Positions 25,755 to 35,221 of a stretch of DNA of 55,325 bases are shown here, piece by piece; within the stretch, counting starts at the first letter, position 1, and each line of letters starts with the position of its first letter. The stretch comes from Planctomycetota bacterium. GTDB taxonomy: Bacteria; Planctomycetota; J058. The stretch spans positions 120,213 through 175,537 of the forward strand of contig JAHBXY010000002.1 in assembly GCA_019636275.1 (NCBI GenBank). Reading direction: 5' to 3'. The translations under genes were made by a program, and so were the position numbers. The notes under the pieces are model-generated. The model was not told where the DNA came from and searched no databases. It saw only the letters and a program-made list of their open reading frames with translations.

Positions 25755-28700
25755 ATGGCAGTGAACGCCCGGGGGGGACCATCGGCGCTCGACGCCCGCG
25801 TGGCCGAGCTGCTCGTCGCGCGCGGGCTCGTCGCCGCACCGGCGCTGGAGGCGCTCCGCGCCCGGGCCGCCGCGCGGGCGCCCGGGCCGAGCGGCTCGGC
25901 GCTCCTCGACCTGGCCGTCGAGCTGAACCTCGTCGCCCGACCGGTGGCGATCGCCGTCCTCGAGCAGATCCGCGCCGGCGCCGCGCCCGACGTGACGGCG
26001 TGGTCCCAGGCCGGCCCGGCGGGGCCGCCGCCCGGCCAGACCCAGGCTGGCCAGACCTTCGCCGGCCAGTCGCAAGCCGGCCAGTCGCAAGCCGGCCAGT
26101 CGCAGGCCGGCCGGATCCAGGCCGGCCAGACCCAGGCAGGCCCGCGTCCGGCCGGCCCGCCCCAGGCCGGCCCGCGGCCGACCGGTCCTCCGCAGACCGG
26201 GCGGGGCTCGAGCGAGGACGCGCGCGGCCCGGCCGACTCCTCCAGCACCCGCTGGTCCGAGACGCGCGCGGGCCCGGCCGAGCTGCCCGACGACACGACC
26301 CGCTGGGAGGCCGGCGCCGACGACCGCACGCTCCAGACCCCCACCCACGCCGAAGGCGCCCTCGGCCCGGCGGCCCTGGCGGCGGCCGCGGCGGCGGCCG
26401 CCGCCGCGATGCCCCGGCCCGGCGCCCAGGGCGAGCCGCCCGAGGCGCGCTACGACGTGATCGACGGGCCGGCGGGCGAGCTGCGCGTGCTCGACCGGCG
26501 GCTCCAGCGCCACGTCCTGCTCGTCGTCGCCGGCGAAGAGCCCGACGACGGCCGCCGGCTGGGCCGCCACGCCCGCATCCTGGCCCAGCTCGACCACCCG
26601 GCGATCCCGCGCGTGCACGACGCCCTGCGCTGGGAGGGGCGGCCGGCCTTCACGACCGACTTCGTCGAGGGGCAGACCTTCGGGGCCGCGAAGGACGTCG
26701 AGGAGCCGGCGCTCCTGCGCGCCTTCCTCGACGTGGCCGCCGCCGTGGCCCACGCGCACGAGCGCGGGATCGTGCATGGCGCGCTCGGCCCGGCGCGCGT
26801 CGTCCTCGGCACCTACGGCCGGGCCTGGGTCACCGGCTGGGAGCTGGCCCGCGCCCTTGCGGGCGCCCCGCCGCAGGCGGTGCGGGCGGCGGCCGACGTC
26901 GACGTCGTGCGCCTGCCGCGCGAACGCGGCGCGCGCGCGCCCGAGCTGCTCGAGGGCGGCGCGCCGGGGCCAGCCGCCGACGTGTGGGGCCCCTCGGCGC
27001 GCGTCCTCGGCGCGTCGTCTCGCGCGCCGGCCGCGGCGCGCCGCCCGAGCTGAAGGCGATCGCGCGCAAGGCCTGCGCCCGCGACCCCGGCGCCCGCTAC
27101 GACGCCGCGGCCGACCTCGCCGAGGACGTCCGCCGCTACCTCGACGGCCGGCGCGTCGGCGCCGTGCGCGAGACCCCGCTCATGGCCCTGCGCCGCCTCG
27201 CCAAGCACCACCCGCTGGCGGCCGGCGTGGCCGGCGCCGCCGTGGCCGTCGTCCTCGGCGCAGGCGCCGTCACCCTCCTCGTCAACAGGAACCAGTTCGC
27301 CGCGGCGAGCGCGCAGGCCGAGATCGCGCGCGACCAGCGCGAGCGCGCGGCGGCGCTCGAGGTCGAGGCGCGCAAGGGGCGCGACGCGGCGCTGGCGAAC
27401 AAGACGGCCGCCGAGCGGCGCGTCGCGCTCGAGCGCGCGCTGCGCGCCCTGACCGCCGGCGACGACGACCGACCGTGGCGCGCGGCAGCTCCACGCGCGG
27501 CCGAGGCGCTGCGCGAGCTCGAGCGCGACGTGCAGACCGACGAGCCACGTTCGCCGCGGCGCGTGCTGCGCGCCCGCGCCGAGCACCACCTGCGCGGCGC
27601 CGCGCGGCCCGGACCCGGCCCGGGCGCTCGATCGACCTGCGCGCCCTGTGCGACAAGCTCGAGCGCCGCCTGCGCCGCGCCCCGACCGACGCGGGCGGCG
27701 GGCCGCTCGACGAGGTGGCCCCTCGCCCGGCTGCAGCTCGCCGACGCCCTCCTGGCGCGCTTCCTCGCCGCCCGCCGCCTCCCCGGCCGCGCCGCGCGCG
27801 CCGAGGAGGCCGAGGCGCTCGCCGCCATGGACGCGCTCGCGGCGACCGAGGCGCTGGCGCGCCTCGAGCGCGCCGTGCGCAAGGTCGAGGCCGACGCCGC
27901 CAAGCTGGCGGCGGCGCGCCCCCCGGCGGCCGTCCACGAGGACCCGCGCCTGCTCGAGGCCGTCGACGCCCTGGTGAAGGCCCGCCCCGACCTGGCCTAC
28001 GCGCACGAGCTGCGCGGCCGGCTGCGCGTCGCCCTCAGCGTGCCGGGCCACCACCGCACCACGACCGTCCGCTTCCCCGACGGCACGCAGGGCGAGGCGG
28101 AGCGGCGCGGCCAGTACTACGGCGCCTTCGGCGCCTTCTTCCGCGCGTCGTACCTCGACCCGACCGAGCCCGAGCCGGGCGTGAGCTACCTGGAGCTGTG
28201 GAACGCGAAGTACGCCCTCCACTACCCCTGGCGCTGGATCGGCGGCTGGGCGCTCGGCAACGCGCTGTCGGCCGCTCGCCTCACGCCGCGGCCGGAGCCG
28301 GCGCTGCGCGTGGCGCGCCTGCTCGAGCGCATGGAGCGCCCGGCCGCCGCGCTGGCGCTCCTCGGCCCGTGGGCCGGCGGGCCGGACCTCGAGCCGGCGC
28401 AGCGGGCCGAGGTCGAGCTGGCGCGCGCGCGGGCGCGGCTGGCCTGCGGGCTGCGCGTCGACCCGGGCGAGGTCCGGGCCCTCGAGCCGCCGGCCGAGCT
28501 GGCGGCCGACCGCCGGCTCCTGCTCGGCTGGGCGCTCCTGGTCGCCGGCCAGCCGCGCCCCGGCTGGGAGGAGCTCATGGGCGCCCTGCAGACGCCGCCG
28601 GGCCCGAGCAACGGCCTCCACGACCTCGACGACGCGCTGGCCGACCCGCGGATCGACCCGCGGGCCCTCCTGCCCCTGCTCGACGCCTCGATCCCGCCGC

Positions 28701-29146
28701 CCGGCGGCCCCGCCGACCAGAGCCCCGTCGTCCACGCCCTGCTCCTCGGCCGCGTGCAGGCGCGGGCGCGCATGGGCCTCGCCGACGTGACGGGCGACGT
28801 CGAGCGGCTCCGGGCCACGGCCCCGCAGACGCGCATGGTCACGACGCGCGCGCAGGCGCGCCTGACGCTGGCCGTCGCCACCGACGCGGCCCGGCGCCAG
28901 CCGCAGCACCCGGGCAGCCACCTCGAGGCGCTGTTCGTGTGGGCGCGCGTCAACCAGGACGTCGGCAGCACCGAGCGCGAGGCCGAGCACGCGCGGGCGC
29001 TGATCCTGGCCCGCCTGCGCGCCCTCAACGCGCAGGAGGCCGCCAGGCAGTTCGAGGGCTTCGACGCCGTCGACGAGGTCCACGTGCGCCGCGCGTGGGT
29101 GCCCCCCGAGGTGCACCCCTGGCGCGCCGGGGCGGACGAGCGATGA
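25755..29146 (+). pseudogene. Frameshifted transmembrane pseudokinase with TPR-like C-terminal region
   Basis: Reads in one frame from the ATG at 25755 to about 27000, then continues in a second frame to the stop at 29146. A further excursion to a third frame lies at about 27615-27718, where an extra C in GTGGCCCCTCGCC would restore it. N-terminal GspE-like helices (about 10-75) are followed by a Gly-Gln repeat linker and a Ser/Thr kinase fold that has lost its catalytic residues. The VAIK Lys position reads LLVVAGEE, HRDLKPxN reads 'HGALGPARV' and DFG reads VTGWEL. Then come a membrane helix (GVAGAAVAVVLGAGAVTLLV), a coiled coil and a helical sensor part. The shifts may be sequencing errors or decay. 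The stop overlaps the next kinase start (ATGA). Confidence 0.7.
26030..26205 (+). repeat. 15-bp tandem repeats encoding AGQ[ST]Q pentapeptides
   Basis: Units of the form GGCCAGTCGCAAGCC are repeated about eleven times with drift, three being nearly identical. They encode A-G-Q-S-Q/A-G-P-x-P pentads in the linker between the N-terminal domain and the kinase fold of the pseudokinase. Likely a flexible linker that expands or contracts by slippage. Confidence 0.75.
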
Positions 29147-31995
29147 CGCTGCTCGCCGGGCGCTACGAGGTCCTGGGGGAGATCGCCCGCGGCGGCATGG
29201 GGCGCGTCGTGCGCGCGCGCGACCGCGTCCTCGATCGCGAGGTGGCGATCAAGCTGCTGCTGGGCCGCGCGCGCGGCATGCTGCAGGCGCGCTTCCTCGA
29301 GGAGTCGCAGGTCACGGGCCAGCTCGCGCACCCGAACATCGTGCCGGTGCACGACCTCGGCGTCAGCGACGGCGAGCCGTTCCTGGTCATGAAGCTGGTC
29401 CAGGGGCGCACGCTGCGCGACGTGACCAAGGCGCTCAAGGCGGGCGACCGGCGCGCGCTGCGCGAGTTCGAGCGGCCGCGGCTCGTGCGCCTGTTCCTCA
29501 AGGTGTGCGAGGCGGTCGGCTACGCGCACGGGCGCGGCGTGATCCACCGCGACCTCAAGCCGTCGAACCTCATGGTCTCGCGCGGCGACGAGGTCCTGGT
29601 CATGGACTGGGGCCTGGCGAAGCCCTACCGCGACGACGGGGGCGCCGACGTCGTGCGCAGCCAGGTGCGCACGTTCCGCGCGGGCGGCGGCGCCTCCGCC
29701 GAGTCGCTCGCCGGCTCGCTCACGGGCTCGCTCGACCCCTCGGCCTCGCGGGCCGGCGGCCCCGGCGACACGGTCGCCGACCGGACGCGCGGCGACGGCG
29801 GCACGCAGGGCGACACCTCGCAGCTCACGGCCGAGGGCGACATCGTCGGCACGCCGGCCTACATGCCGCCGGAGCAGGTCGACGACGCGTCGCGCCTGGA
29901 CCCGCGCGCCGACGTCTACTCGCTCGGCGCGTGCCTCTACGAGCTCCTGACGCTGCGGCCGCCCTACGAGGGCGGCGGCATGGAGGTGGTCACGACGCTC
30001 GTGCGGGAGGCGCCGCCGACCCCGCGCGAGGCCGCGCCGGAGCAGGACATCCCGCCGGCGCTCGAGGCGATCGTGCTCAAGGCCATGGCCCGTCAGCCCG
30101 AGGGCCGCTACGCCGACGGGGGCGCGCTGGCCGAGGAGGTGGCCCGCTGGCTCGACGGGCGCGCGGTCAGCGCCTACCAGGAGTCGGCCCGCGAGGCGCT
30201 CGGGCGCCTGCTGCGGCGGCATCGCGGCCTGGTGGCCACGATCGCCGCCTCGGTCGTGGTCGCGCAGGCCGCGCTCCTCGGGGCGACGGCGCTCGTGCGC
30301 GGGGAGCGCCAGCACGTCGAGCGCGAGTCGGCCGAGGCGCGGGCGGCGGCGGAGCTGGCCGAGCAGGGCCGCGAGGCGGCCGAGGCCGAGGGCACGCGGG
30401 CCCGGCTCCTGGCGCGCGCGGCGGCGCTCACCGGGCGCTGCGTGCTCGTGGCCTCGGAGGTCGACCGGCGCTCGCGCGACCTCATGCCGCTCGAGCCGGG
30501 CGACGCCGCGGCCGGCGAGCAGGCGCTGACGCTCCCGGCCCTGCGCCAGCAGGCCCGCGCCGAGCTCCTGGCCGTCCAGGGCGAGCTGGGCCGGCTGGGC
30601 GCCGGCGACGACCTGGCGCCCTTCCTGGCCGAGGTGCAGACCGCGCTCCACGCCGTCGACGCCGCCTACCTCGACGCGCTCCTGGCCCGCTCGCCGCGCC
30701 GCGCGCTCGAGCTCCTGGACGGCGGGGACCTGTCGCTCGAGCCGGGCGCGCGGGCGCTGGGGCTCGCCCGCGCGCACCACCGCCTCGGGCAGCGGCAGGC
30801 CGCGCTGGCGGCGCTGCGCGAGGCCGACGAGGAGGCGCTCGGGGCGGCCGGGGCGGCGCTGGCCGACCTGCTCGGCCACGGCCCGCTCGAGCGCGTCGAG
30901 CAGCGCTTCACGGCCGCGATCCGCGCCGAGCCCGACCGGGCCTGGCTCTACCTGCGCCGCGCCGAGGTCCGCGCGTGGCTCGGCCGCTTCGACGACGCCA
31001 CGGTCGACTACGACCGGGCGGCGCGCCTGCAGCGGATCGACGCCTGGATCTACAGCTCGCGCGTGCGGCACACCTACCCGCTCGTGAGCTTCCACAACGA
31101 GACGAAGCTGCTCGAGAACACGCTGGCGCTCGTGCACGAGCTGGCGCCCGACAACCGCGAGGCCGATCACCTCACGGCGCGCGGGCAGCTCTGGGCGCGC
31201 GCCGCGTGGGACGACTACCGGGCGAAGGTCGCTGAGGTCGCCCGGGGCGACGCCGCCCGGCAGGCGCGCCTCGAGGCCGAGGGGGCCCTGATCGTGCGGC
31301 GCTGGGACGAGGCCGCGGCGGCGGCCGAGCGCGCCCTGGCGGCGGCGCCCGACGACCCGGTCGCCCTGGGCTGCCTGGCCGAGGCGCGCCTCGAGCTCGG
31401 GGACGTCGACGCGGCCGTGCGCGCGGCCGAGCGGGCGCTCGCCCTCGCGCCCGACGAGCCGCGCGCCTCGACGTCGCTCGGGCGCGCCCTCGTCGGCCGC
31501 GGGCGGGTCAACGACGCCCTCGACCACCTCGAGCGCGGCGCGCGCGGCGCCCTCTCGAGCGACCCCTGGCGGCACCTCGCCGAGGCGCTCCTGCGCACCG
31601 ACTCGCCCACGCGCTGGGAGCAGGGGGTCCAGGCCGCCCGGCGCGGGCTGGCGCTCGACCCCTACGCGGTCCTCTACTATCACCCCGGGGCGCGGCCGGT
31701 CGCGGGCGACCCGCGCCTGCACCGGGTGATCGCGCGCCTGCGCACGAAGCAGGGGCGGCTGGGCGCCGCGATCGCGCACCACATGCGCGCGTTCGTCATG
31801 GCCGGCGCGCGCGCCCACGACGCCCTCGGCCAGGACCACGTCGACGCGCTCGAGGCGGGCGACCTGCACGAGCGCCTCGGCCTGCTCAACGAGGCCCTGA
31901 GCCTCTGGAGCATGGCCAGGGCCGACCCGAACCTGGCGGACGCCGCCGAGGCGCGCACGCAGCGCCTGCTGGAGCGGCACGGCGGCGGGCGCTGA
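29143..31995 (+). CDS. Membrane Ser/Thr protein kinase (PknB-like) with TPR domain
   Basis: 950 residues. An active-looking Hanks-type kinase: glycine loop GEIARGGMGRV, VAIK Lys37, HRDLKPSN (135-142), DWG (155-157, replacing DFG) and MPPEQ (241-245). About 80 Ser/Gly/Thr-rich residues are inserted in the activation loop between DWG and MPPEQ. One membrane helix (363-385) is followed by a coiled coil and helical TPR-type repeats to the C terminus, expected outside the cytoplasmic membrane. The ATG overlaps the stop of the pseudokinase (ATGA), so the two are coupled and may form a hetero-oligomer. Convergent with map. Confidence 0.92.
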   Translation: MTLLAGRYEVLGEIARGGMGRVVRARDRVLDREVAIKLLLGRARGMLQARFLEESQVTGQLAHPNIVPVHDLGVSDGEPFLVMKLVQGRTLRDVTKALKAGDRRALREFERPRLVRLFLKVCEAVGYAHGRGVIHRDLKPSNLMVSRGDEVLVMDWGLAKPYRDDGGADVVRSQVRTFRAGGGASAESLAGSLTGSLDPSASRAGGPGDTVADRTRGDGGTQGDTSQLTAEGDIVGTPAYMPPEQVDDASRLDPRADVYSLGACLYELLTLRPPYEGGGMEVVTTLVREAPPTPREAAPEQDIPPALEAIVLKAMARQPEGRYADGGALAEEVARWLDGRAVSAYQESAREALGRLLRRHRGLVATIAASVVVAQAALLGATALVRGERQHVERESAEARAAAELAEQGREAAEAEGTRARLLARAAALTGRCVLVASEVDRRSRDLMPLEPGDAAAGEQALTLPALRQQARAELLAVQGELGRLGAGDDLAPFLAEVQTALHAVDAAYLDALLARSPRRALELLDGGDLSLEPGARALGLARAHHRLGQRQAALAALREADEEALGAAGAALADLLGHGPLERVEQRFTAAIRAEPDRAWLYLRRAEVRAWLGRFDDATVDYDRAARLQRIDAWIYSSRVRHTYPLVSFHNETKLLENTLALVHELAPDNREADHLTARGQLWARAAWDDYRAKVAEVARGDAARQARLEAEGALIVRRWDEAAAAAERALAAAPDDPVALGCLAEARLELGDVDAAVRAAERALALAPDEPRASTSLGRALVGRGRVNDALDHLERGARGALSSDPWRHLAEALLRTDSPTRWEQGVQAARRGLALDPYAVLYYHPGARPVAGDPRLHRVIARLRTKQGRLGAAIAHHMRAFVMAGARAHDALGQDHVDALEAGDLHERLGLLNEALSLWSMARADPNLADAAEARTQRLLERHGGGR

Positions 31996-32036
31996 CGGAC
32001 GCAGCGCTCCACCAGGGCTTCAGGCGCTGACGACGG

Positions 32037-32891
32037 TCAGTGCGTCGCGCCGCCGTCCTCGCGCAGCGTGAGCACCTCGAAGCCGTCGTCGGTGACGGCC
32101 ACCGTGTGCTCGAAGTGGGCCGAGGGCTTCTTGTCCTTGGTGACGACGGTCCAGCCGTCGGCGAGGGTCCGCGTCTTGTGCGTGCCCAGGTTCACCATGG
32201 GCTCGATCGCGACCACGAGGCCCTTCTTGAGCACGAGGTCGTTGCGCAGGAGCTGCGGGGAGCAGAAGTTCGGCACCTGCGGGTCCTCGTGCAGCTTCGT
32301 GCCGATCCCGTGGCCCACGTACTCCTCGACGATCCCGTAGCGCCCGGTCTTCTCGTTCTCGCGGCGGCGCACCTCGCCCTCGATCGCCGAGGCGACCTCG
32401 GACAGCTTGCCGCCCGGTCGGATCTTGCGGATTCCCGCCCACAGGGCCTCGCGGCAGACGGTCAGGAGCTCCTGCACCTCGGGCGCGACCTTGCCCACGG
32501 GCAGCGTCACCGCCGAGTCGCCGTGGTAGCCCTGGTAGATCACGCCGCAGTCGATCGAGACGACCTGCCCCTCCTCGAGCTTGCGGTCGGGCGTGAGCTT
32601 GCCCCGGTACATGCAGCGGCCCGGGATCCCGTGCACGACCTCGTCGTCGATCGAGATGCACAGCACCGCCGGGTAGGCCTTGCCGCCGACGACGTAGCCG
32701 AGGAAGGAGGGGATCCCGCCCATCTCCTTCATCTTGGCGTGCGCCGCCTCGTTGAGGTCGCCCGTGGTCACGCCCGGCGCGACCATGGCCTGCATGAGCT
32801 TGTGGACCTCCGCCACCATGCGCCCGGCGACGCGCATGCGCTCGAGCTCGCGGTCGGTCTTGTAGTTGATCTGCCTGGATCGCTGGAGCAT
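32037..32891 (-). CDS. map: Methionine aminopeptidase, type I
   Basis: 284 residues. Removes the initiator Met from nascent proteins. Metal ligands are visible in order: Asp in VSIDCGV, Asp in YHGDSAVTL, His in EEYVGHGIGTKLHED, Glu in VAIEPMV and Glu in FEHTVAV. An N-terminal extension of about 10 residues precedes the family start. GAGG lies 5 nt before the ATG. It follows secY in the spc cluster; the adk gene usually between them is absent. Its start region is duplicated exactly 60 bp upstream. Confidence 0.96.
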   Translation of the reverse strand: MLQRSRQINYKTDRELERMRVAGRMVAEVHKLMQAMVAPGVTTGDLNEAAHAKMKEMGGIPSFLGYVVGGKAYPAVLCISIDDEVVHGIPGRCMYRGKLTPDRKLEEGQVVSIDCGVIYQGYHGDSAVTLPVGKVAPEVQELLTVCREALWAGIRKIRPGGKLSEVASAIEGEVRRRENEKTGRYGIVEEYVGHGIGTKLHEDPQVPNFCSPQLLRNDLVLKKGLVVAIEPMVNLGTHKTRTLADGWTVVTKDKKPSAHFEHTVAVTDDGFEVLTLREDGGATH

Positions 32892-33000
32892 GGCTGCCTC
32901 TGACGCCCCGATCCTACCCTACGCCGGGGGATCCGAAGGGCGCTGGAGCATGGCTTGCCTCGAACGTCTCGATCGTATCCTGGGCCAGCCGACCGCGGTT
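32881..33000 (-). repeat. 60-bp direct duplication of the map start region, with a 10-codon mini-ORF
   Basis: The plus-strand sequence CGCTGGAGCATGGCT recurs exactly 60 bp apart (32881 and 32941), with further similarity after it (GATCCTACCCT versus GATCGTATCCT). On the minus strand the outer copy gives ATG CTC CAG CGC... TAG (32951-32919), a mini-ORF starting M-L-Q-R like map. TACGAT and TAGGAT hexamers occupy equivalent places upstream of each ATG. Confidence 0.6.
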
Positions 33001-33040
33001 TCCCGTCCCCGACCGAGGCGGCCGACCACGAGCGATCGCA

Positions 33041-33185
33041 CCACCACGGGTGGAACGGAGCAACGAGCGAGGCGAGGCCGAGGAGGGCGAGGCGATGCGG
33101 CGCGCGCGCGGGTCGTATCGATCGCCGGATCCTACGAGCCGCGCGCGCGCCGCAGCGCCCGCCATCCTCGGCCGCAGCCGTCGAT
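33041..33185 (-). repeat. Dispersed GC hairpin repeat, copy 4 (directly after secY stop)
   Basis: On the minus strand it follows the secY TAG with ATCGACGGCTGCGGCCGAGG. A stem of GCGGCGCGCGCGCGG and its complement encloses a diverged loop with GATACGACC, and the element ends CGCTCGTTGCTCCGTTCC. It lies between secY and map. Confidence 0.8.
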
Positions 33186-34508
33186 CTACCGACGGCCGCG
33201 CACGCGGCCGGTCTTCATGAAGCCCTCGTAGTGGCGCATGAGCAGGTGCGACTCGATCTTCTGCACGACGTCGAGGGCCACGCCGACGACGATCAGGATG
33301 CCCGTGCCGCCGAGGAACCGCGTCAGCACCAGGTCGATGCTCATGGCCTTGCTGGCGACCGTCGGGAACACGCCGATGAACGCCAGGAACAGGGCGCCCA
33401 CGAACGTGATCCGGTTCATGATCGACTCGAGGTACTCGGCCGTCTTCTTGCCGGGGCGGATGCCCGGGATGAACGAGCCGTGCTCCTTCATGTTGGTCGC
33501 CAGCTCGACCGGGTTGAAGGTGAGCGACACCCAGAAGTAGGTGAAGAAGATCACCATCGAGATGTAGACGGCGAGGTACCAGAACGACTCGCCGCGGGCG
33601 AAGACGTCGGCGATCGCCGGCAGCACCGGGGTGAGCATGGCCGTCGGCAGGACGATCAGCGACTCGGCGAAGATCACGGGCATGACGCCCGCGGCGTTCA
33701 CGCGCAGCGGCAGGTAGTGGCGCTGGCCGCCGTAGACCCGGCGGTTGCGCGTGTGCTTCGCCTGCTGGATGCGGATGCGCCGCTGGCCCTGCTGCATGAT
33801 CACGACGGCCACGACGACGCCCAGGAACAGGGCCACGAAGATCACGAACTTCAGGATCTCCATGGGGAAGTTGCCGCCGGTCTCCACCGCGGCCTTGACC
33901 CCCTGGAAGAACTGGAAGATCGAGCCGGGCAGGTCGGCGACGATGCCGCCCATGATGATGAGCGAGATGCCGTTGCCGATGCCGAACTCGGTGATCTGCT
34001 CGCCGATCCACATGAGGAAGATCGTCCCCGTGGTCAGCGTCAGGATCGTCATCAGCCAGAAGCCGATCGAGGCCTCGCGCACCAGGTCCTGGTTCTGGAT
34101 CCAGAGGATGATGAACACCGACTGGATGAGGCAGAGGAGGATCGTCGCGTAGCGCGTGTACTGGTTGATCTTCTGCCGCCCGCTCTCGCCCTCCTTCGAG
34201 ATCGCCTCGAGCGCCGGGATCACCTTCACCAGGAGCGAGAAGATGATCGACGCCGAGATGTAGGGCATGATCCCCAGGGCGAACAGCGTGCACTGCTGCA
34301 GCGCGCCGCCGGTGAGCATGCTGATCGTGTTGAGGATGTCGGCGAACCCGCCCGCGTCCTGCTTGAGGAGGCGGTCGAGGGCCTCGCGGTCGATCCCCGG
34401 GATCGGGATGTAGCTCCCGAGCCGATACAGGATCAGGAAGCCCGCCGTGACGAGCATCTTGTTCCGGAGGTCGGGGATGCGGAAGATGTTCTTGAACGCC
34501 TGGAGCAT
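33186..34508 (-). CDS. secY: Protein translocase subunit SecY
   Basis: 440 residues with ten predicted membrane helices. Channel of the Sec translocon. Recognised by the N-terminal FRIPDLRNKMLVTAGFLILYRLGSYIP-type start region, 'GIMPYISASIIFSLL', the GNGISLIIMGGI loop and PVIFAESLIVLP, and the cytoplasmic GIRPGKKTAEYLE loop that contacts SecA and the ribosome. It follows rplO after a 137-bp spacer with a hairpin, and precedes map. Confidence 0.97.
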   Translation of the reverse strand: MLQAFKNIFRIPDLRNKMLVTAGFLILYRLGSYIPIPGIDREALDRLLKQDAGGFADILNTISMLTGGALQQCTLFALGIMPYISASIIFSLLVKVIPALEAISKEGESGRQKINQYTRYATILLCLIQSVFIILWIQNQDLVREASIGFWLMTILTLTTGTIFLMWIGEQITEFGIGNGISLIIMGGIVADLPGSIFQFFQGVKAAVETGGNFPMEILKFVIFVALFLGVVVAVVIMQQGQRRIRIQQAKHTRNRRVYGGQRHYLPLRVNAAGVMPVIFAESLIVLPTAMLTPVLPAIADVFARGESFWYLAVYISMVIFFTYFWVSLTFNPVELATNMKEHGSFIPGIRPGKKTAEYLESIMNRITFVGALFLAFIGVFPTVASKAMSIDLVLTRFLGGTGILIVVGVALDVVQKIESHLLMRHYEGFMKTGRVRGRR

Positions 34509-34532
34509 CCCAGCTTCTTCCTTCTACGACGT

Positions 34533-34560
34533 GGGCCGGCTCGGGGTGCCCGGCCGGCCC
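34533..34560 (-). promoter_or_regulatory. Hairpin in rplO-secY spacer
   Basis: GGGCCGGC (34533-34540) pairs with GCCGGCCC (34553-34560) around a 12-nt loop, in the 5' region of secY. On the minus strand a TATCAT hexamer lies just upstream, so an internal secY promoter or an attenuating hairpin is possible. Confidence 0.4.
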
Positions 34561-34645
34561 AGCATGATACGCATCCGTCTGCGCGTGTGGTGAACGAGGG
34601 CGACGACGCCGGCGGGAGGCCGCGCGTGGCCTCCTGCCGACTCCT

Positions 34646-35221
34646 CTAGCGCTTGCCCTTCGCCGCCGGCTTGGGCTTCTTCGCGTCGGCGCGGGCCTGG
34701 GCCTCGTTGCGCCGGGTCGACCGCTTGCCCTTGCCGCGCTTCGCCTTCCAGTCCTTGCGGGCGTCCTCGCCCGGGACCGGAATGAGCTCGATCGTGCCGC
34801 CCTTGGCGTCGATGGCGGCCTTGGCCGTCTCCGACACGCGGTGGCACTTGATCGTCAGCTTGCGCTCGAGCGTCCCCACGCCCAGGACCTTCAGGCCCGA
34901 GCGGACCTTGGGGATCAGGCCGCGGCGCAGGCACTCCTCGGGCGTCACCACGTCGCCGTCGGCGAACGCGTTGAGGTCGTGGAGGTTCACGAACGCCCAC
35001 ACCTTGCCGAAGTTCTTGTTGTTGAACCCGCGCTTGGCGATGCGCCGGACGAGCGGCATCTGGCCGCCCTCGCGGTAGAACTTCGTCTTGTAGCCGCTGC
35101 GGCAGCGGGCGCCGTTGTTGCCGCGGCCGGCCGTGCAGCCCCAGCCGGAGCCGGGGCCACGCCCGATGCGGTGACGCACGGGCTTGCCGGCGACCGCGTC
35201 GTTGAGCTCGTGGAGGTTCAC
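34646..35221 (-). CDS. rplO: 50S ribosomal protein L15
   Basis: 191 residues, longer than usual (about 145) owing to a Lys/Arg/Ala-rich C-terminal tail. Family signature: N-terminal RIGRGPGSGWGCTAGRGNNG, the Arg-rich RSGYKTKFYREGGQMPL and the C-terminal VSETAKAAIDAKGG. The GTG start overlaps the rpsE stop (GTGA) with GGAGG 10 nt upstream. The rpmD (L30) gene that often lies between rpsE and rplO is missing. Confidence 0.95.
   Translation of the reverse strand: MNLHELNDAVAGKPVRHRIGRGPGSGWGCTAGRGNNGARCRSGYKTKFYREGGQMPLVRRIAKRGFNNKNFGKVWAFVNLHDLNAFADGDVVTPEECLRRGLIPKVRSGLKVLGVGTLERKLTIKCHRVSETAKAAIDAKGGTIELIPVPGEDARKDWKAKRGKGKRSTRRNEAQARADAKKPKPAAKGKR

Noticed and set aside
26030..26205. CRISPR array
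   Set aside because: Repeats are 15-bp in-frame coding units without spacers; no cas genes are nearby.
28222..31980. 1252-codon minus-strand frame opposite the kinases
   Set aside because: Shadow of the two kinase genes; no Shine-Dalgarno sequence and no recognisable domain.
33214..34649. Plus-strand frame opposite secY
   Set aside because: Shadow of secY; composition is that of complemented hydrophobic codons.
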